Assembly: GCA_029262355.1 (NCBI GenBank)
Contig: JAJCZO010000263.1
Span: 1 to 56,201, forward strand
Direction of reading: 5' to 3'
DNA: 56,201 nt
Source: Deltaproteobacteria bacterium
Lineage (GTDB): Bacteria > Desulfobacterota > Binatia > UBA12015
Positions 1 through 7,796 of this stretch are shown piece by piece. The notes under the pieces are model-generated. The model saw nothing but the letters and a program-made list of their open reading frames with translations. It searched no databases and was not told where the DNA came from. Position 1 is the first letter of the stretch, and each line of letters starts with the position of its first letter. The translations under genes and the position numbers were made by a program.

Positions 1-359
1 GAGACCTGGTTGAATCCCATGAGATACCCCTTGCCGTCGACCAGGAGCACCAGGAACTCCTCGCGATCCCGCGCATCGAATCGTTCGCGGAACGCCCCGA
101 AGACGTCTGCTGCCTGCAGGATTCTCCGCTGGCTGCCGTACGCGACGCGCCGCTCCCGGATCGGCGGAGCTGCACGAGCGTGCGTTTCGAGGTCCGGGAC
201 ATTGACGACGGGCGCGGAGAAGGGGACGGCCACTGCGTGCGGATCTTGGACCCGAAGACGGGCGAGCTTCTGCGCGAACACCGGCGGATCGGTCGGGGGC
301 GATACACGCCGCGCACCAAGGGGCCGAAGATGTTGGCGATCGTGTGAAAGCGCGCGCAT
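1..359 (-). CDS. RadC-like JAB-domain protein, partial (C-terminus beyond left edge)
   Basis: An open minus-strand frame runs from an ATG at 359 to the left edge (119 codons). Its last 55 residues resemble the start of the RadC/JAB (UPF0758-type) domain: an ADVFGAFRERF helix, then DREEFLVLLVDGKG and a GFNQV strand, matching the family pattern 'hF.vlhLd.k...ig...vs.G'. The metal-binding HxH...SxxxD motif would lie outside the window, so activity cannot be judged. RadC-like proteins are common in integrated elements, which fits this island. The N-terminal 50 residues match nothing I know and overlap an antisense IS21-like fragment, so the gene may be chimeric or decayed and the true start is uncertain. 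Confidence 0.5.
   Translation of the reverse strand, partial: MRALSHDRQHLRPLGARRVSPPTDPPVFAQKLARLRVQDPHAVAVPFSAPVVNVPDLETHARAAPPIRERRVAYGSQRRILQAADVFGAFRERFDARDREEFLVLLVDGKGYLMGFNQV
165..347 (+). pseudogene. IS21-family IstA transposase-like fragment
   Basis: The plus frame ending at the TGA at 345-347 reads ...HCVRILDPKTGELLREHRR..., which strongly recalls the conserved 'VRILDPxTGELLREHLRQ' stretch near the C-terminal part of IS21-type IstA transposases. Only about 55 codons are open, there is no start or catalytic DDE core, and the frame ends inside the left arm of a palindromic repeat. I read it as a relic. It lies antisense to the N-terminal part of the RadC-like frame, so at most one of the two is coding here. 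The identification rests on one remembered motif. Confidence 0.35.
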
Positions 360-460
360 TCGATCGCGCGAATTTTCCCGCGATTCCCCAGCAGATACAG
401 GCGCTTACGTTCGGTTTCGCTGGTGATCGAGTGCGCGCGGTTCTCGACGATCGCCAACAT
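330..460. repeat. Long imperfect palindrome, copy 1
   Basis: Left arm 330-365 and right arm 425-460 are inverted repeats (30 of 36 positions match): ATGTTGGCGATCGT, a variable patch, then GCGCGCA and TCGATC. The unpaired centre is about 59 bp. A second copy with the same arm words lies at 1315-1449. The right arm forms the 3' part of the truncated toxin ORF, so the element or a rearrangement around it probably cut that gene. Confidence 0.7.
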
Positions 461-815
461 CGATGACATCCCCCAGTGTTCCCGCTCGTTCTGGATGAGG
501 GCACGGGCAGACTTTTCGTTCCATCTGGATGAGGTCGCGAGAGGTAGCGGCCGTCACGGAGCGGGACGAGGTGAGACCGACTGGATGATGGGCTAGCGAC
601 GGGTCCGAAAGGAACATCCGGACCCCATCCAGACGCGGATTCGAGAACTCCCGCGCCGGGCCTGCTTCCGGCATCGTCGAAAGGAGCCGGAGCGTCTTGT
701 CGACGGCGACGATGAACCGCCGCGCGGCATCTGGCTGGTCCGCCGCGATGTAGTCGACGTGTCCATCGAGGTCATCCTCAGCTCTGCGCTCACGAACGAC
801 CCGCAGGTGCTTCAC
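405..815 (-). CDS. ParE-type toxin with foreign C-terminus, probably inactive
   Basis: Residues 1-68 fit the RelE/ParE toxin fold: RRAEDDLDGHVDYIAADQP, ARRFIVAVDKTLRLL, a PEAG turn, then LDGVRMF. A full ParE of about 95-100 residues would continue with 'hLIfYRp...vrVLHgaRD'. Here that strand is replaced by unrelated sequence, and the ORF ends by reading through the right arm of the 330-460 palindrome. The first codons overlap the end of the upstream antitoxin gene by 4 bp (ATGA), the usual parDE arrangement. Known ParE proteins inhibit gyrase; this copy lacks the conserved C-terminal strand and is likely non-toxic. The toxin-family call is firm; the loss of activity is inferred. Confidence 0.65.
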   Translation of the reverse strand: MKHLRVVRERRAEDDLDGHVDYIAADQPDAARRFIVAVDKTLRLLSTMPEAGPAREFSNPRLDGVRMFLSDPSLAHHPVGLTSSRSVTAATSRDLIQMERKVCPCPHPERAGTLGDVIDVGDRREPRALDHQRNRT

Positions 816-1075
816 GAGGCTTTGCGCGTGCTGCGCTTCTTCTTCGGGATTCGGGCTCGAAGCCGCTCGAAGAGCTCGGGCGTGACTTCCTCAAAGTCCC
901 CATCGTCGAGAGCTTCCAGGAGCTTCGCCTCAAGGCGGCGTTCCGCTTCCTGCTTCTGGTCCTCGCGAATCAGATGTCTCACGTACTCGGTCGGCGTCGA
1001 GAACCCACCCTTCTCAGTGCGCTTGTCGACGAATTCCCGGAGCTCTTCCGGCATGGAGACGTTCAGCGAGGCCAT
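812..1075 (-). CDS. parD: ParD-family antitoxin (ribbon-helix-helix)
   Basis: This 87-residue protein begins with an RHH DNA-binding segment: a short beta strand (ASLNVSMPEEL) followed by helices with FVDKRTEKGGFSTPTEYVRHLI, the classic ParD/CopG pattern. Residues 45-80 form the charged C-terminal helix region that would wrap the toxin. It precedes the ParE-like gene with a 4-bp overlap. ParD dimers usually repress their own promoter as well as neutralise ParE. With the toxin truncated, this may now be an orphan antitoxin that could protect against related ParE proteins. The lysine-rich tail (KKKRSTRKAS) is compatible with nucleic-acid contact. Confidence 0.85.
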   Translation of the reverse strand: MASLNVSMPEELREFVDKRTEKGGFSTPTEYVRHLIREDQKQEAERRLEAKLLEALDDGDFEEVTPELFERLRARIPKKKRSTRKAS

Positions 1076-1314
1076 GATGCCATTCTACATCGGATCGCCA
1101 TATGTCGTCAATATTCGCCATAGTCGCCCGGCCCCGCCGCCTTTCCCAAGCGTTCAGTGCCATTCCGTATGAAAATACCTATTGATTTTCGGCATCGATG
1201 AGCAGTGAGAGTGGCGACCCCTTCCGGCTCGCCAAAGGTGCCGTGCTCGATTCGACCCAGGTCAATCGCGCCTGACTTGTCGTCGGAAGCATGAAGTCAG
1301 GACTCAGCCTCATC

Positions 1315-1449
1315 CAGTGTAGCCGATCGTCAGAAACCGCGCGCATTCGATCGCCTACGAAACATGGCGTAACCCCGTGAAAACTGGGTCCTTTCTCCCC
1401 AGCTCATCAACGATCGAACGCGCGCGGTTTTGCGCGATCGCCAACACTG
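1315..1449. repeat. Long imperfect palindrome, copy 2
   Basis: The left arm begins CAGTGT at 1315 and includes CGATCGTCAGAAACC, GCGCGC and TTCGATCG to 1353. The right arm, 1411-1449, is its imperfect reverse complement ending CCAACACTG; about 25 of 30 core positions match, with 13 of the outer 15. The arms share GAAA.CGCGCGCATTCGATCGC-type words with copy 1 (330-460), while the centre differs. Both copies keep a CCCCAGC word in the centre. Confidence 0.7.
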
Positions 1450-1807
1450 TGCGGCGCTGGAAGTCTGCGGGAACTCGCTCGGCGAGCAAGTCTGCTGCCT
1501 ATCTCCATCCATGTCGTGCGGCTCGAACGACGATTGCTGTTCCGGCGTCTGCGGCGGCATCCTGACCGGATGCTTGTAACGAGTTCCGCTCCAGGCTTCG
1601 GGCCCAAGCGGCCGCGGCGCGGAAGCAAGGTCCTCCTTCCAGACCCTGCACTACTCTCCGACAGGGCCGATGTTATGGCTGCCGCTACGCGCCCGTGCCA
1701 TCGGGAGAGTCGACGGGCGTCGTGCCCGTGTCGTGCCCCGGAGCGGACGTCCCGAACTGAGTAGCGTCTAGTCGGACACCGCTCCTCGGTCAGTTCGCCC
1801 AGTTCGG

Positions 1808-1825
1808 AAAACGGTGGGTTTTGAA
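1808..1825 (+). repeat. 18-bp dispersed word, copy A
   Basis: AAAACGGTGGGTTTTGAA; the same word with two mismatches is at 3209-3226. It is part of a small GGGTT/AACCC dyad. The function is unknown. Confidence 0.4.
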
Positions 1826-2344
1826 CCAACCCTGCTCGACCGCACGGTTGGCGTGTTCCAGAACCCGCACTCGGTTTCGGAGCCCGGTCGCCCTTAGCCG
1901 CTAGCGCCCAGAACCCGTGGGGCTCGGTGGCGTTCTGGTCCATGGACACGGACTTCTTGCTCGCGATATGCTCGACCGATCGTCGCCCGAATCTCACCTG
2001 CGACCCCGAAGGGAACGCCGAGGGTGACCGCCCGCCCCCTGCCGCTTCTGACCTGCGCCGTCGCGCTCGCCGCGCTGCACTTCCCCCGTCACGACTCCTG
2101 AGGCGTTCGGACTCTCCGGTCTACTAGGCCGGGTGTGCGCGTGCGCGTTCTAGAAGCGGGATAGACGGGCCGTTAGTGGGCGGGTGGGGCACCGGATGGG
2201 CCTGCGAGGGGTTTCCCCAACCTTCAGACGGCTATATCGATCCCCATTGCCGCTGGCCTCGGCACGCTGGCCCTGGCCATGCCGGAGATCGGCGGCACGT
2301 TTCGGACTTGTCGGGCTCAGCGGAGCACGATACGGTCGCCCCCC

Positions 2345-2728
2345 ATGTGGAACCGGAAGAGTCTCCTGTCAGGGGCCATTATGGCCTGGTTGTGCCTAGG
2401 GCCGGGCACAGCCTGGGCCGGGCGCGTCGTTACTCCGCCCATGCGGAAGGCTCCGAGTGATTTATTCATGTGCCTTGTGTCGAACTCGGGCACCAAGGCC
2501 ATCGGACCGGCAACGCTCACCGTCTTCTCATTCAACGGTGTCCCCAGTACCGGGAACCTGAGCTCACTTGCCCCTGGTGCGACGACGTTCTTTCAGGTTT
2601 CCGGATCCAACACCACGGGTCACTGCGTCGTGGAGGGGAAGGGCGTATCGAAGTCCAAGACGCCGGTCACCCTATGTCGGGTAGCGGTGTCGGGGGGTGC
2701 CTGCCTCAGCGCAGTCACCGCGCGGTAG
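2345..2728 (+). CDS. Small secreted protein of unknown function
   Basis: This 127-residue ORF starts at MWNRKSLLSG and has a typical Sec signal peptide: basic n-region, hydrophobic stretch IMAWLCLGPG, and a probable AWA cleavage site near residue 24. The mature part has a beta-rich pattern with Cys in MCLVSN, HCVVEG, TLCRVAV and GACL, spaced as in a secreted family I have seen in deltaproteobacterial-type genomes (C-V-x-N ... pG.t... C...). No enzyme motif is visible. It stands alone in the decayed region without a strong ribosome binding site. A longer frame opens at 2279, but its first 22 residues do not look like a signal sequence. Confidence 0.55.
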   Translation: MWNRKSLLSGAIMAWLCLGPGTAWAGRVVTPPMRKAPSDLFMCLVSNSGTKAIGPATLTVFSFNGVPSTGNLSSLAPGATTFFQVSGSNTTGHCVVEGKGVSKSKTPVTLCRVAVSGGACLSAVTAR

Positions 2729-2817
2729 TTTGGATCAGTGGTCGTGCCAGTATTGTGCTGGGTCGCGCCCGCGCGTCTCTAGCGCAGCCTCTCCGAACAT
2801 GTAGTCGTCGAGGTTGA

Positions 2818-3171
2818 TTGGGATCAGGACCAATCTCGCCGCTCTGCGCGACGTGCGCGTCTGTCGGGCTCCCCTCTGGGACTCTGACTTGCCACGGGTC
2901 TTGCGTCTTTGAACCGCGCACCTGCGTCGAGGTTGTTTGCAGCGTGGCTGGCGGCCTAGAGGTGGGTGGGGCATGTTGGTTCGCGGCACCCCCGAGCTTC
3001 TCCTGCGCCGAACTTTGCAACGCCTTTGAAGGGACCTACGACGTGGCCACTCGGGATTACGCAGGGTCCGCAGGGTCCCACCTCGGTTGTGCCCAGGTAG
3101 CGAGTGCGCTTAGGCCGTTCTTCGGCGCGCGCCCAAGCGTGGAGCTCCACTCTCGGCGGGGCAATTCTTAG
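2818..3171 (+). pseudogene. Cys-rich secreted-protein fragment
   Basis: The frame opens with a TTG immediately after an in-frame TGA. It contains a Cys-rich segment, ACWFAAPPSFSCAELCNAF followed by YDVATRDYAGSAGS and GCAQV. This recalls a repeated extracellular domain ('GACWYLG..g.SC...Ca..g..yd.aTr.YAGSdGt...C') found in surface proteins of deltaproteobacteria. There is no signal peptide, and the tail after SALRPF looks frame-shifted, so I treat it as the remnant of a larger gene. The family link is from memory and only moderately sure. Confidence 0.4.
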
Positions 3172-3208
3172 CCAAACGGTGCCCCACGCTCATCCGCCGC
3201 GTGTCCGC

Positions 3209-3226
3209 AAAACGGTGGTATTTGAA
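3209..3226 (+). repeat. 18-bp dispersed word, copy B
   Basis: AAAACGGTGGTATTTGAA, matching 16 of 18 positions of 1808-1825. It lies about 200 bp from the 3' end of the recombinase pseudogene, so it could be a recombination or insertion footprint. It could also be chance. Confidence 0.4.
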
Positions 3227-3424
3227 ACACGACCAGTGAGCCCGGCTGCCGGCTGGGTGGCGTAACCGAGGGCCCCGGTTCGTGTTCGATAACAGCCGAT
3301 ATGACAAGTAAACAAATCGGCCCCACCCTACCACCGCCCTCCCGCGCCGGATATATTCGAAAAGTGGCTCCGATAGCGCGCGAACACAACATAACACACC
3401 TGTTCTCTTGTTGATTCGCCGAGG

Positions 3425-3930
3425 TCAGTCGGAGGGGCTCAGCCGCTCGCGCAACTCCTCCGAGCTGGGCTGGATATACCTTGGGATGTAGCGTTCGAGC
3501 GGCGCCCAGACTGCGCGAGCGCGAACGATCCGCCGTGCTCCCGAGCAATCCGACGGAGAGCGGCGTGTCGGAAGGTGTGCGGCGACACGTGAATGCGCTC
3601 GTCCTCGGGAAGGTGGGCGTTCGCGACATCGAACAAACGCCGCATGATGTGTGCGTATTGCCGACGGTCCAGGTGAGAACCGGTCCGCGTCGGAAAGAGC
3701 GTAACTGTCAGCCCGTGCTCCGCTTCTCGAGCCATTGCGTAGAGCAGCGCGAACCTGCCCGTTCTCATCAACCAGGAGCACCGCCTCGCGGATGTCGCTG
3801 CCATTCTGCAGGACGTGCCGAGAGCACCGAGCCTTCTCGTCCCACTGCTCGGCAATGAGTGAAGCAACCTCGGAGACGCAGAGTCCGGGCCCCATCAAGC
3901 CCTCGAGGAGGGCATGGTCACGGATGACTC
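3425..3930 (-). pseudogene. Tyrosine recombinase (phage-integrase family), frameshifted C-terminal half
   Basis: Three pieces in two frames make up an integrase catalytic domain. Piece one is RDHALLEGLMGPGLCVSEVASL to VDENGQ, the region of the first catalytic Arg; that residue is Cys (GLCVSE instead of GLRVSE). After a frameshift near 3750 comes FALLYAMAREAE to SPHTFRHAALRR with the HxxR box intact. After a second frameshift near 3500 comes ERYIPRYIQPSSEEL with the tyrosine region. The N-terminal core-binding domain is missing and an in-frame stop lies just upstream. Lesions at a catalytic residue plus two frameshifts make inactivity very likely. It marks the edge of the accessory island. Confidence 0.75.
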
Positions 3931-3963
3931 AGACAGGCACGGGAGTCGGTGTCGTCGTGCCGT

Positions 3964-4998
3964 CTACGAAGTGACGGGATCAGAGCACGGCGTTCTTTCC
4001 TCGAGGAGATCGCGAAGCTCGTGTCCTGCGTCTGGCGCGGCGATCGCTTCGGCGATGGCCGTGATGTGCTCGACGTCCGTTCCGCAGCACCCTCCGACGA
4101 CGCGGAAGTCGAAGGCCGACGTCATCCGTGCGAGTTCGTTTGCGAGTTCCGAAGGGTCGCCGCGGTCGAGGTGGGGGCTCTCGTCGAGTTCCTCGTGGCT
4201 CTTGCACGAGGCGTTCGCTCGAAAGCCCCGAAAGCGCGAGAGCCAATCCGCTCCGGCCGCCTGCGCCGCGTGCAAGGTCGGCGTGAGGTGCGACGGGTGT
4301 GCGCAATTCACCATGTAGAAGAGCGGCGCGCCCGCCGTCGCCTCGTCGACGTGCGCGATGAAGTCCCCCAGGGGCGTTCCGTCCGGAACCTGGCCGTCTA
4401 CGTCGACGGTCGGCGAGACGATCACGGGGAGCGCCGTCTGGGTGGCCGCCTGGACCAGACCGATCGTCTCTCGCACGCTCGTCATGGTCGTCGCCGAGAG
4501 CACGTCGACGCCGGTGCCGGCCAGGATCTCGATCTGCTGGCGGTGGTAGTCGCGCGCCGCCTCCGGGCGAACCTCCGCGTCTCGAACCTTGTAACCGTCG
4601 CCGCGCGGGCCGAGGTCGGCAGACAACAGGATGGGATGGTGTTGGCGGTCTGAGGCTCCCGTGCGCCAATCGGAAACCGCGGCGGCCGTCTTTGCCACGG
4701 CGCTCCGGTTGATGCGTACCAGGTCCGTCTGTGGGTACCCGAGCGCCGAGAGGTAGTCCGCATGCGACCGCCACACGAGAGTATCCAGCAAGACGCCGTG
4801 ACCATGCCGGTGCGCCGCGTCGAGGATCGGTCGAAGGTACCTCTTGTCGAGTGCGGTCCAGGCGGCCTCGTCGTCGTAAACCTCGAACGCGCATGCGTCG
4901 CGCAGGGGGAAGCCCTGCTGGAAGAGGAGATAGGTCTCGGTGCCGCCGTTGGTGAGGAACGTCGGTCCGTTCAGAAGGGTGTCCTGTATTGCGTTCAC
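3964..4998 (-). CDS. Homocysteine S-methyltransferase-family protein
   Basis: The 344-residue product has the TIM-barrel pattern of the family (Pfam S-methyl_trans): FLTNGGTETYLL at the first strand, YHRQQIEILAGTGVDVLSATTMTS mid-barrel, and the zinc ligands in MVNCAHP and GGCCGTD. Family members transfer methyl from S-methylmethionine or betaine-like donors to homocysteine; the donor cannot be read from sequence. I chose the GTG at 4998 because AAGGA sits 8 bases upstream and the protein then starts at the usual point; the longer frame to 5052 adds an unconserved leader. It lies 60 bp downstream of the hydroxylase gene on the same strand and may be co-transcribed. Confidence 0.85.
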   Translation of the reverse strand: MNAIQDTLLNGPTFLTNGGTETYLLFQQGFPLRDACAFEVYDDEAAWTALDKRYLRPILDAAHRHGHGVLLDTLVWRSHADYLSALGYPQTDLVRINRSAVAKTAAAVSDWRTGASDRQHHPILLSADLGPRGDGYKVRDAEVRPEAARDYHRQQIEILAGTGVDVLSATTMTSVRETIGLVQAATQTALPVIVSPTVDVDGQVPDGTPLGDFIAHVDEATAGAPLFYMVNCAHPSHLTPTLHAAQAAGADWLSRFRGFRANASCKSHEELDESPHLDRGDPSELANELARMTSAFDFRVVGGCCGTDVEHITAIAEAIAAPDAGHELRDLLEERTPCSDPVTS

Positions 4999-5058
4999 GG
5001 GGTTTTCCTTTCTCGTAGCGGGGATCGTGCGGAGCACGGTCTCGGTTGCCACGCGGCC

Positions 5059-5940
5059 TTAGGCCGCGGTGTGGTGCGACACGGCGGGGATCTCTCGGTC
5101 GTCCAACCTGAGGGCACACGCGGGTGTCGACGTTGATCCGTGGGGCGTCGTGGCCCGCGCGTCGGAGCGCTCGTTGTGCACCGGCGCAACGGTGACGTCG
5201 CGCATCATCAGCATGTCGCCCACGCGAGCCGAGGCGCCCTGATAGAAGCCGGTCTCGTGCTCATAGGTGAGTGGGTTGTTGAACGTGCCGAACAGCATGT
5301 CGAAGACCGGGAGGTCGGAGTAATTCCCGGCGTGAATTCCCCGCGCGTGGTGAACCGCATGTTGCTCGGGGCGCTGCACCAGGTATCCCAACCACCGCGG
5401 CGTCCTGACGTTGGTGTGCTGGAAGATCGCGAGCCACGTCGTGAACAGGAGGATCGCCGTGGCGGCCTGCGGCGGGACGCCGACGATGAATACCAGGCAC
5501 AGGCTTCCGAGCGCCGTCCAGCCGATCATGTCGAGAGGGCTGAAATAGAAAGTGCCCGTCGTGTCCATGCGCTCTGCGCTGTGATGCATCTGGTGGATCG
5601 TGCGGAAGAGCAGGTCGTGCTCGTGAATCAGGCGGTGGTACGCCCAGGCGCCCAGTTCGAAGACGAGCACGCCGGCGACCGTCGCTCCGGCGATACCCAA
5701 GCCGCTCAGGTCGAAGAGCTGGTAGGGGGCCAGAGATGCGTCCCAGAGCAGGGGCAAGTACGTGGAAAGGTAGAAGTAGACGGCGAAGGAGAGCAGTCCG
5801 CGAACGCGCCAGCCCCGAACCCGCGGTAAGGGCCGCGCTGGGGCGGCCTCCTCCCAGACCATCAGGGCGGCGTACATCGCCAGGACCGTCAGAGAGATGG
5901 GGTCGAGCAACACCTCGGCCGGCGTAGGTAGATCGGACAT
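5059..5940 (-). CDS. Fatty acid hydroxylase/sterol desaturase-superfamily membrane protein
   Basis: This 293-residue integral membrane enzyme has about five hydrophobic segments and the eight-His di-iron pattern of the superfamily (PF04116): HRLIHEHDLLFRTIHQMHHS (HxxxH then HxxHH), a QHTN motif, and HAVHHARG near the C-terminus. Such enzymes hydroxylate or desaturate lipid or carotenoid substrates with O2; the substrate here is unknown. The ATG at 5940 is preceded by AAGGAGG at ideal spacing, so the much longer upstream open frame is a shadow. The last 40 residues are unconserved. It is followed by the homocysteine methyltransferase gene. Confidence 0.88.
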   Translation of the reverse strand: MSDLPTPAEVLLDPISLTVLAMYAALMVWEEAAPARPLPRVRGWRVRGLLSFAVYFYLSTYLPLLWDASLAPYQLFDLSGLGIAGATVAGVLVFELGAWAYHRLIHEHDLLFRTIHQMHHSAERMDTTGTFYFSPLDMIGWTALGSLCLVFIVGVPPQAATAILLFTTWLAIFQHTNVRTPRWLGYLVQRPEQHAVHHARGIHAGNYSDLPVFDMLFGTFNNPLTYEHETGFYQGASARVGDMLMMRDVTVAPVHNERSDARATTPHGSTSTPACALRLDDREIPAVSHHTAA

Positions 5941-6032
5941 TCGAGCCTCCTTTGCGCGAGCGGTTCTCGCGTTCACAGAGGAGGCGGAAGATCCGAGCTT
6001 ACGATGTGAGATCCGGTGGGAATTCGGATTCT

Positions 6033-7796
6033 TTACAGACGCCAGTCCGGAGTCTTTTCGGGCACATAGGAGCAAAACGAGCCGGTTCGCACGGCACTCT
6101 GGAGATGTCGACCCAGAGGAGGCAGGGCCGCCTCGATCTTCCTGATGCTGCCCCGAACACGCTGCGTGACGGCGCTGCGGGCCCGTTCCTCGGGGGCGCC
6201 CGGCTTGCGCGCCCGACCGCCGAGACCGAGGGCGGAGGCGAGGTGCTCCTGAAGCGTCTGCAGTTCCTCGCGGGCACCGCCGGCACGCCCCAGGTCGTTC
6301 ATCTCTTCGGCCTCGTCGATGATCGCCTGCAGCTCGGCGAGCCTCTGTTGGTATGCGGTCCGGGCCTCCCGGTCGATGGCTTCGGGCGTGCCGGCCGAGG
6401 AAGCATCCAAGCCGATGAGCTCGGTGCAGTGGATCTCCTGTCCTGGTTGCGCGAGAAGCCGGGCGATGTCGGAGAGCCCCTTGGCGTGAGACAGGTGCGC
6501 GTCGTTGCCCTCGTAGCTCAGTTGCCAAAGTGACCCGAGCTTGTGGAAGGCACACAATTGGGGAGCGGCGTCGATCGGCGGCGGGCGCACCTGGCCGTCC
6601 AAGCCAGCCCGCTTCACGCCGTCGATCAATCGAGCGAGGTCACTCGGGTCGCGATAGGGATTCACGTGGGCGAGCCAGCGTAGGGCTTCACCGCGCTCGG
6701 GAGTGCGCTCGGGAGTGATCTTGGTCGCGAACTGCTGCAGGAAGATCTCGATGTCGGCCCGCCCCTCCGCCGCGTCGCCCGTCTCGCAGCGAGCAACGGC
6801 GCGGTTCGCGGCCAGGTCTACCATCGTGTCGATGGGCGCTCGCCGCAGCTCGCGTAGCGCATCGTCGAATCGCCCGGAAGCCAGGGCGACGACTCCACCG
6901 TAGGCGTGGTACCAGGTCGGCGGACGCGGGTTCAGCCAGCTCGCGCGCTCATACGTGCGTCGTGCGTCCGGCGCGCGACCCAGGTAGGCGAAGAACATCG
7001 CGAGCTGAACGACTGCGTCGGCGTCGTTCGCATTGAGCGCAAGGGATCGATCCAGGTGCGCTTCGGCGCGCTCGAACTCCCGGCGAAAAAGCAGGACGCG
7101 TCCCAGGACGAGGTGCGTGTAGTGATCATCGTCGTCCAGCTCATTGGCCTTCTGTGCGTGCTCGAACGCACGGGTCTCGTTCTCGTCCCACGCCTGCCAG
7201 AGCTGGCAGCTCCACTCGTTGAAATAGGTCAGCGAGAGACCGAGATGTGCGCGCGAGAAGTGAGGGTCGATCGTCAACCCCTGCTCGAACAAGTCCCGAG
7301 CCTTGCAGTCGGCCGCCACGGTGCCCTGTCGAAGGAGGTCCATGCCGCGCAACCACGTCTCGTAGACCGGCAGGTCGGTCACAGGCTTGCGGCGTGCGGC
7401 GGCGAGTAGGTTCGTACTGATGCCACTGGAGACTGCGCCCACGACCTGCGCGGTGATGTCGTCTTGCACGTCGAAGAGCCGGGCGTCGTCCCGATCGTAG
7501 CGCCCCGCCCAGATCACACGGCGGTCGGACGCGGCCACGAGCTGCACCGTCACGCGCAGCGTGTGGCCCGCGCGCCGCAGGCTGCCCGTGAGCACGTAGT
7601 CGACGTCACCCCCGCTGGAGCCGGTGCTTCGGACCGCGAGGACATCGAGATCCGTGAAACGGGAGAGGTCGGCGACCAGGTCGTCGACGAAGCCGCGGGC
7701 AAAGTAGGCTTGCGCGCCGTCTTCAGAGAGATCGTCGAACGGCACGACGGCCACGGAAACCCGGTCCGTCGCTGGATCACCTCGTCGAGACGCCAT
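6033..7796 (-). CDS. TolB-like/TPR protein, non-catalytic relative of class III cyclase proteins
   Basis: The 587-residue product starts at MASRRGDP. Residues 15-125 form the TolB-like domain that usually follows class III adenylate cyclase domains (SVAVVPFDDLS, FARGFVDDLVADLSRF, VQDDITAQVVGAV). Then come TPR-like helices (about 150-360) and a C-terminal region with VNPYRDPSDLARLIDGVKRAGL, a KLGSLWQLSYEG beta segment and an AELQAIIDEAEEMNDLGRA coiled coil ending RTGSFCSYVPE. These blocks recur in bacterial TPR/ATPase regulators. No cyclase catalytic residues are present, so it is probably a scaffold or sensor. The open frame continues to 8060, but that leader is unconserved. Confidence 0.75.
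   Translation of the reverse strand: MASRRGDPATDRVSVAVVPFDDLSEDGAQAYFARGFVDDLVADLSRFTDLDVLAVRSTGSSGGDVDYVLTGSLRRAGHTLRVTVQLVAASDRRVIWAGRYDRDDARLFDVQDDITAQVVGAVSSGISTNLLAAARRKPVTDLPVYETWLRGMDLLRQGTVAADCKARDLFEQGLTIDPHFSRAHLGLSLTYFNEWSCQLWQAWDENETRAFEHAQKANELDDDDHYTHLVLGRVLLFRREFERAEAHLDRSLALNANDADAVVQLAMFFAYLGRAPDARRTYERASWLNPRPPTWYHAYGGVVALASGRFDDALRELRRAPIDTMVDLAANRAVARCETGDAAEGRADIEIFLQQFATKITPERTPERGEALRWLAHVNPYRDPSDLARLIDGVKRAGLDGQVRPPPIDAAPQLCAFHKLGSLWQLSYEGNDAHLSHAKGLSDIARLLAQPGQEIHCTELIGLDASSAGTPEAIDREARTAYQQRLAELQAIIDEAEEMNDLGRAGGAREELQTLQEHLASALGLGGRARKPGAPEERARSAVTQRVRGSIRKIEAALPPLGRHLQSAVRTGSFCSYVPEKTPDWRL

Larger units (their letters stand above)
1076..2344. other. Gene-poor stretch of the decayed island
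   Basis: No ORF here has a recognisable family or convincing start; the open frames on both strands look like high-GC shadows. The only structured items are palindrome copy 2 (1315-1449) and an 18-bp word at 1808-1825 that recurs at 3209-3226. Upstream of the antitoxin (about 1076-1190) is a more AT-rich patch suitable for its promoter. Confidence 0.5.

Noticed and set aside
330-1449. Palindromes as integron attC sites
   Set aside because: Size and fold-back fit, but the ends (GTTGGCG / CGCCAAC) do not match GTTRRRY / RYYYAAC, and no intact IntI is present.
6683-6725. Short repeat CGCTCGGGAGTG
   Set aside because: It encodes a TPER-TPER repeat inside the TPR protein gene, so it is coding sequence rather than a regulatory repeat.
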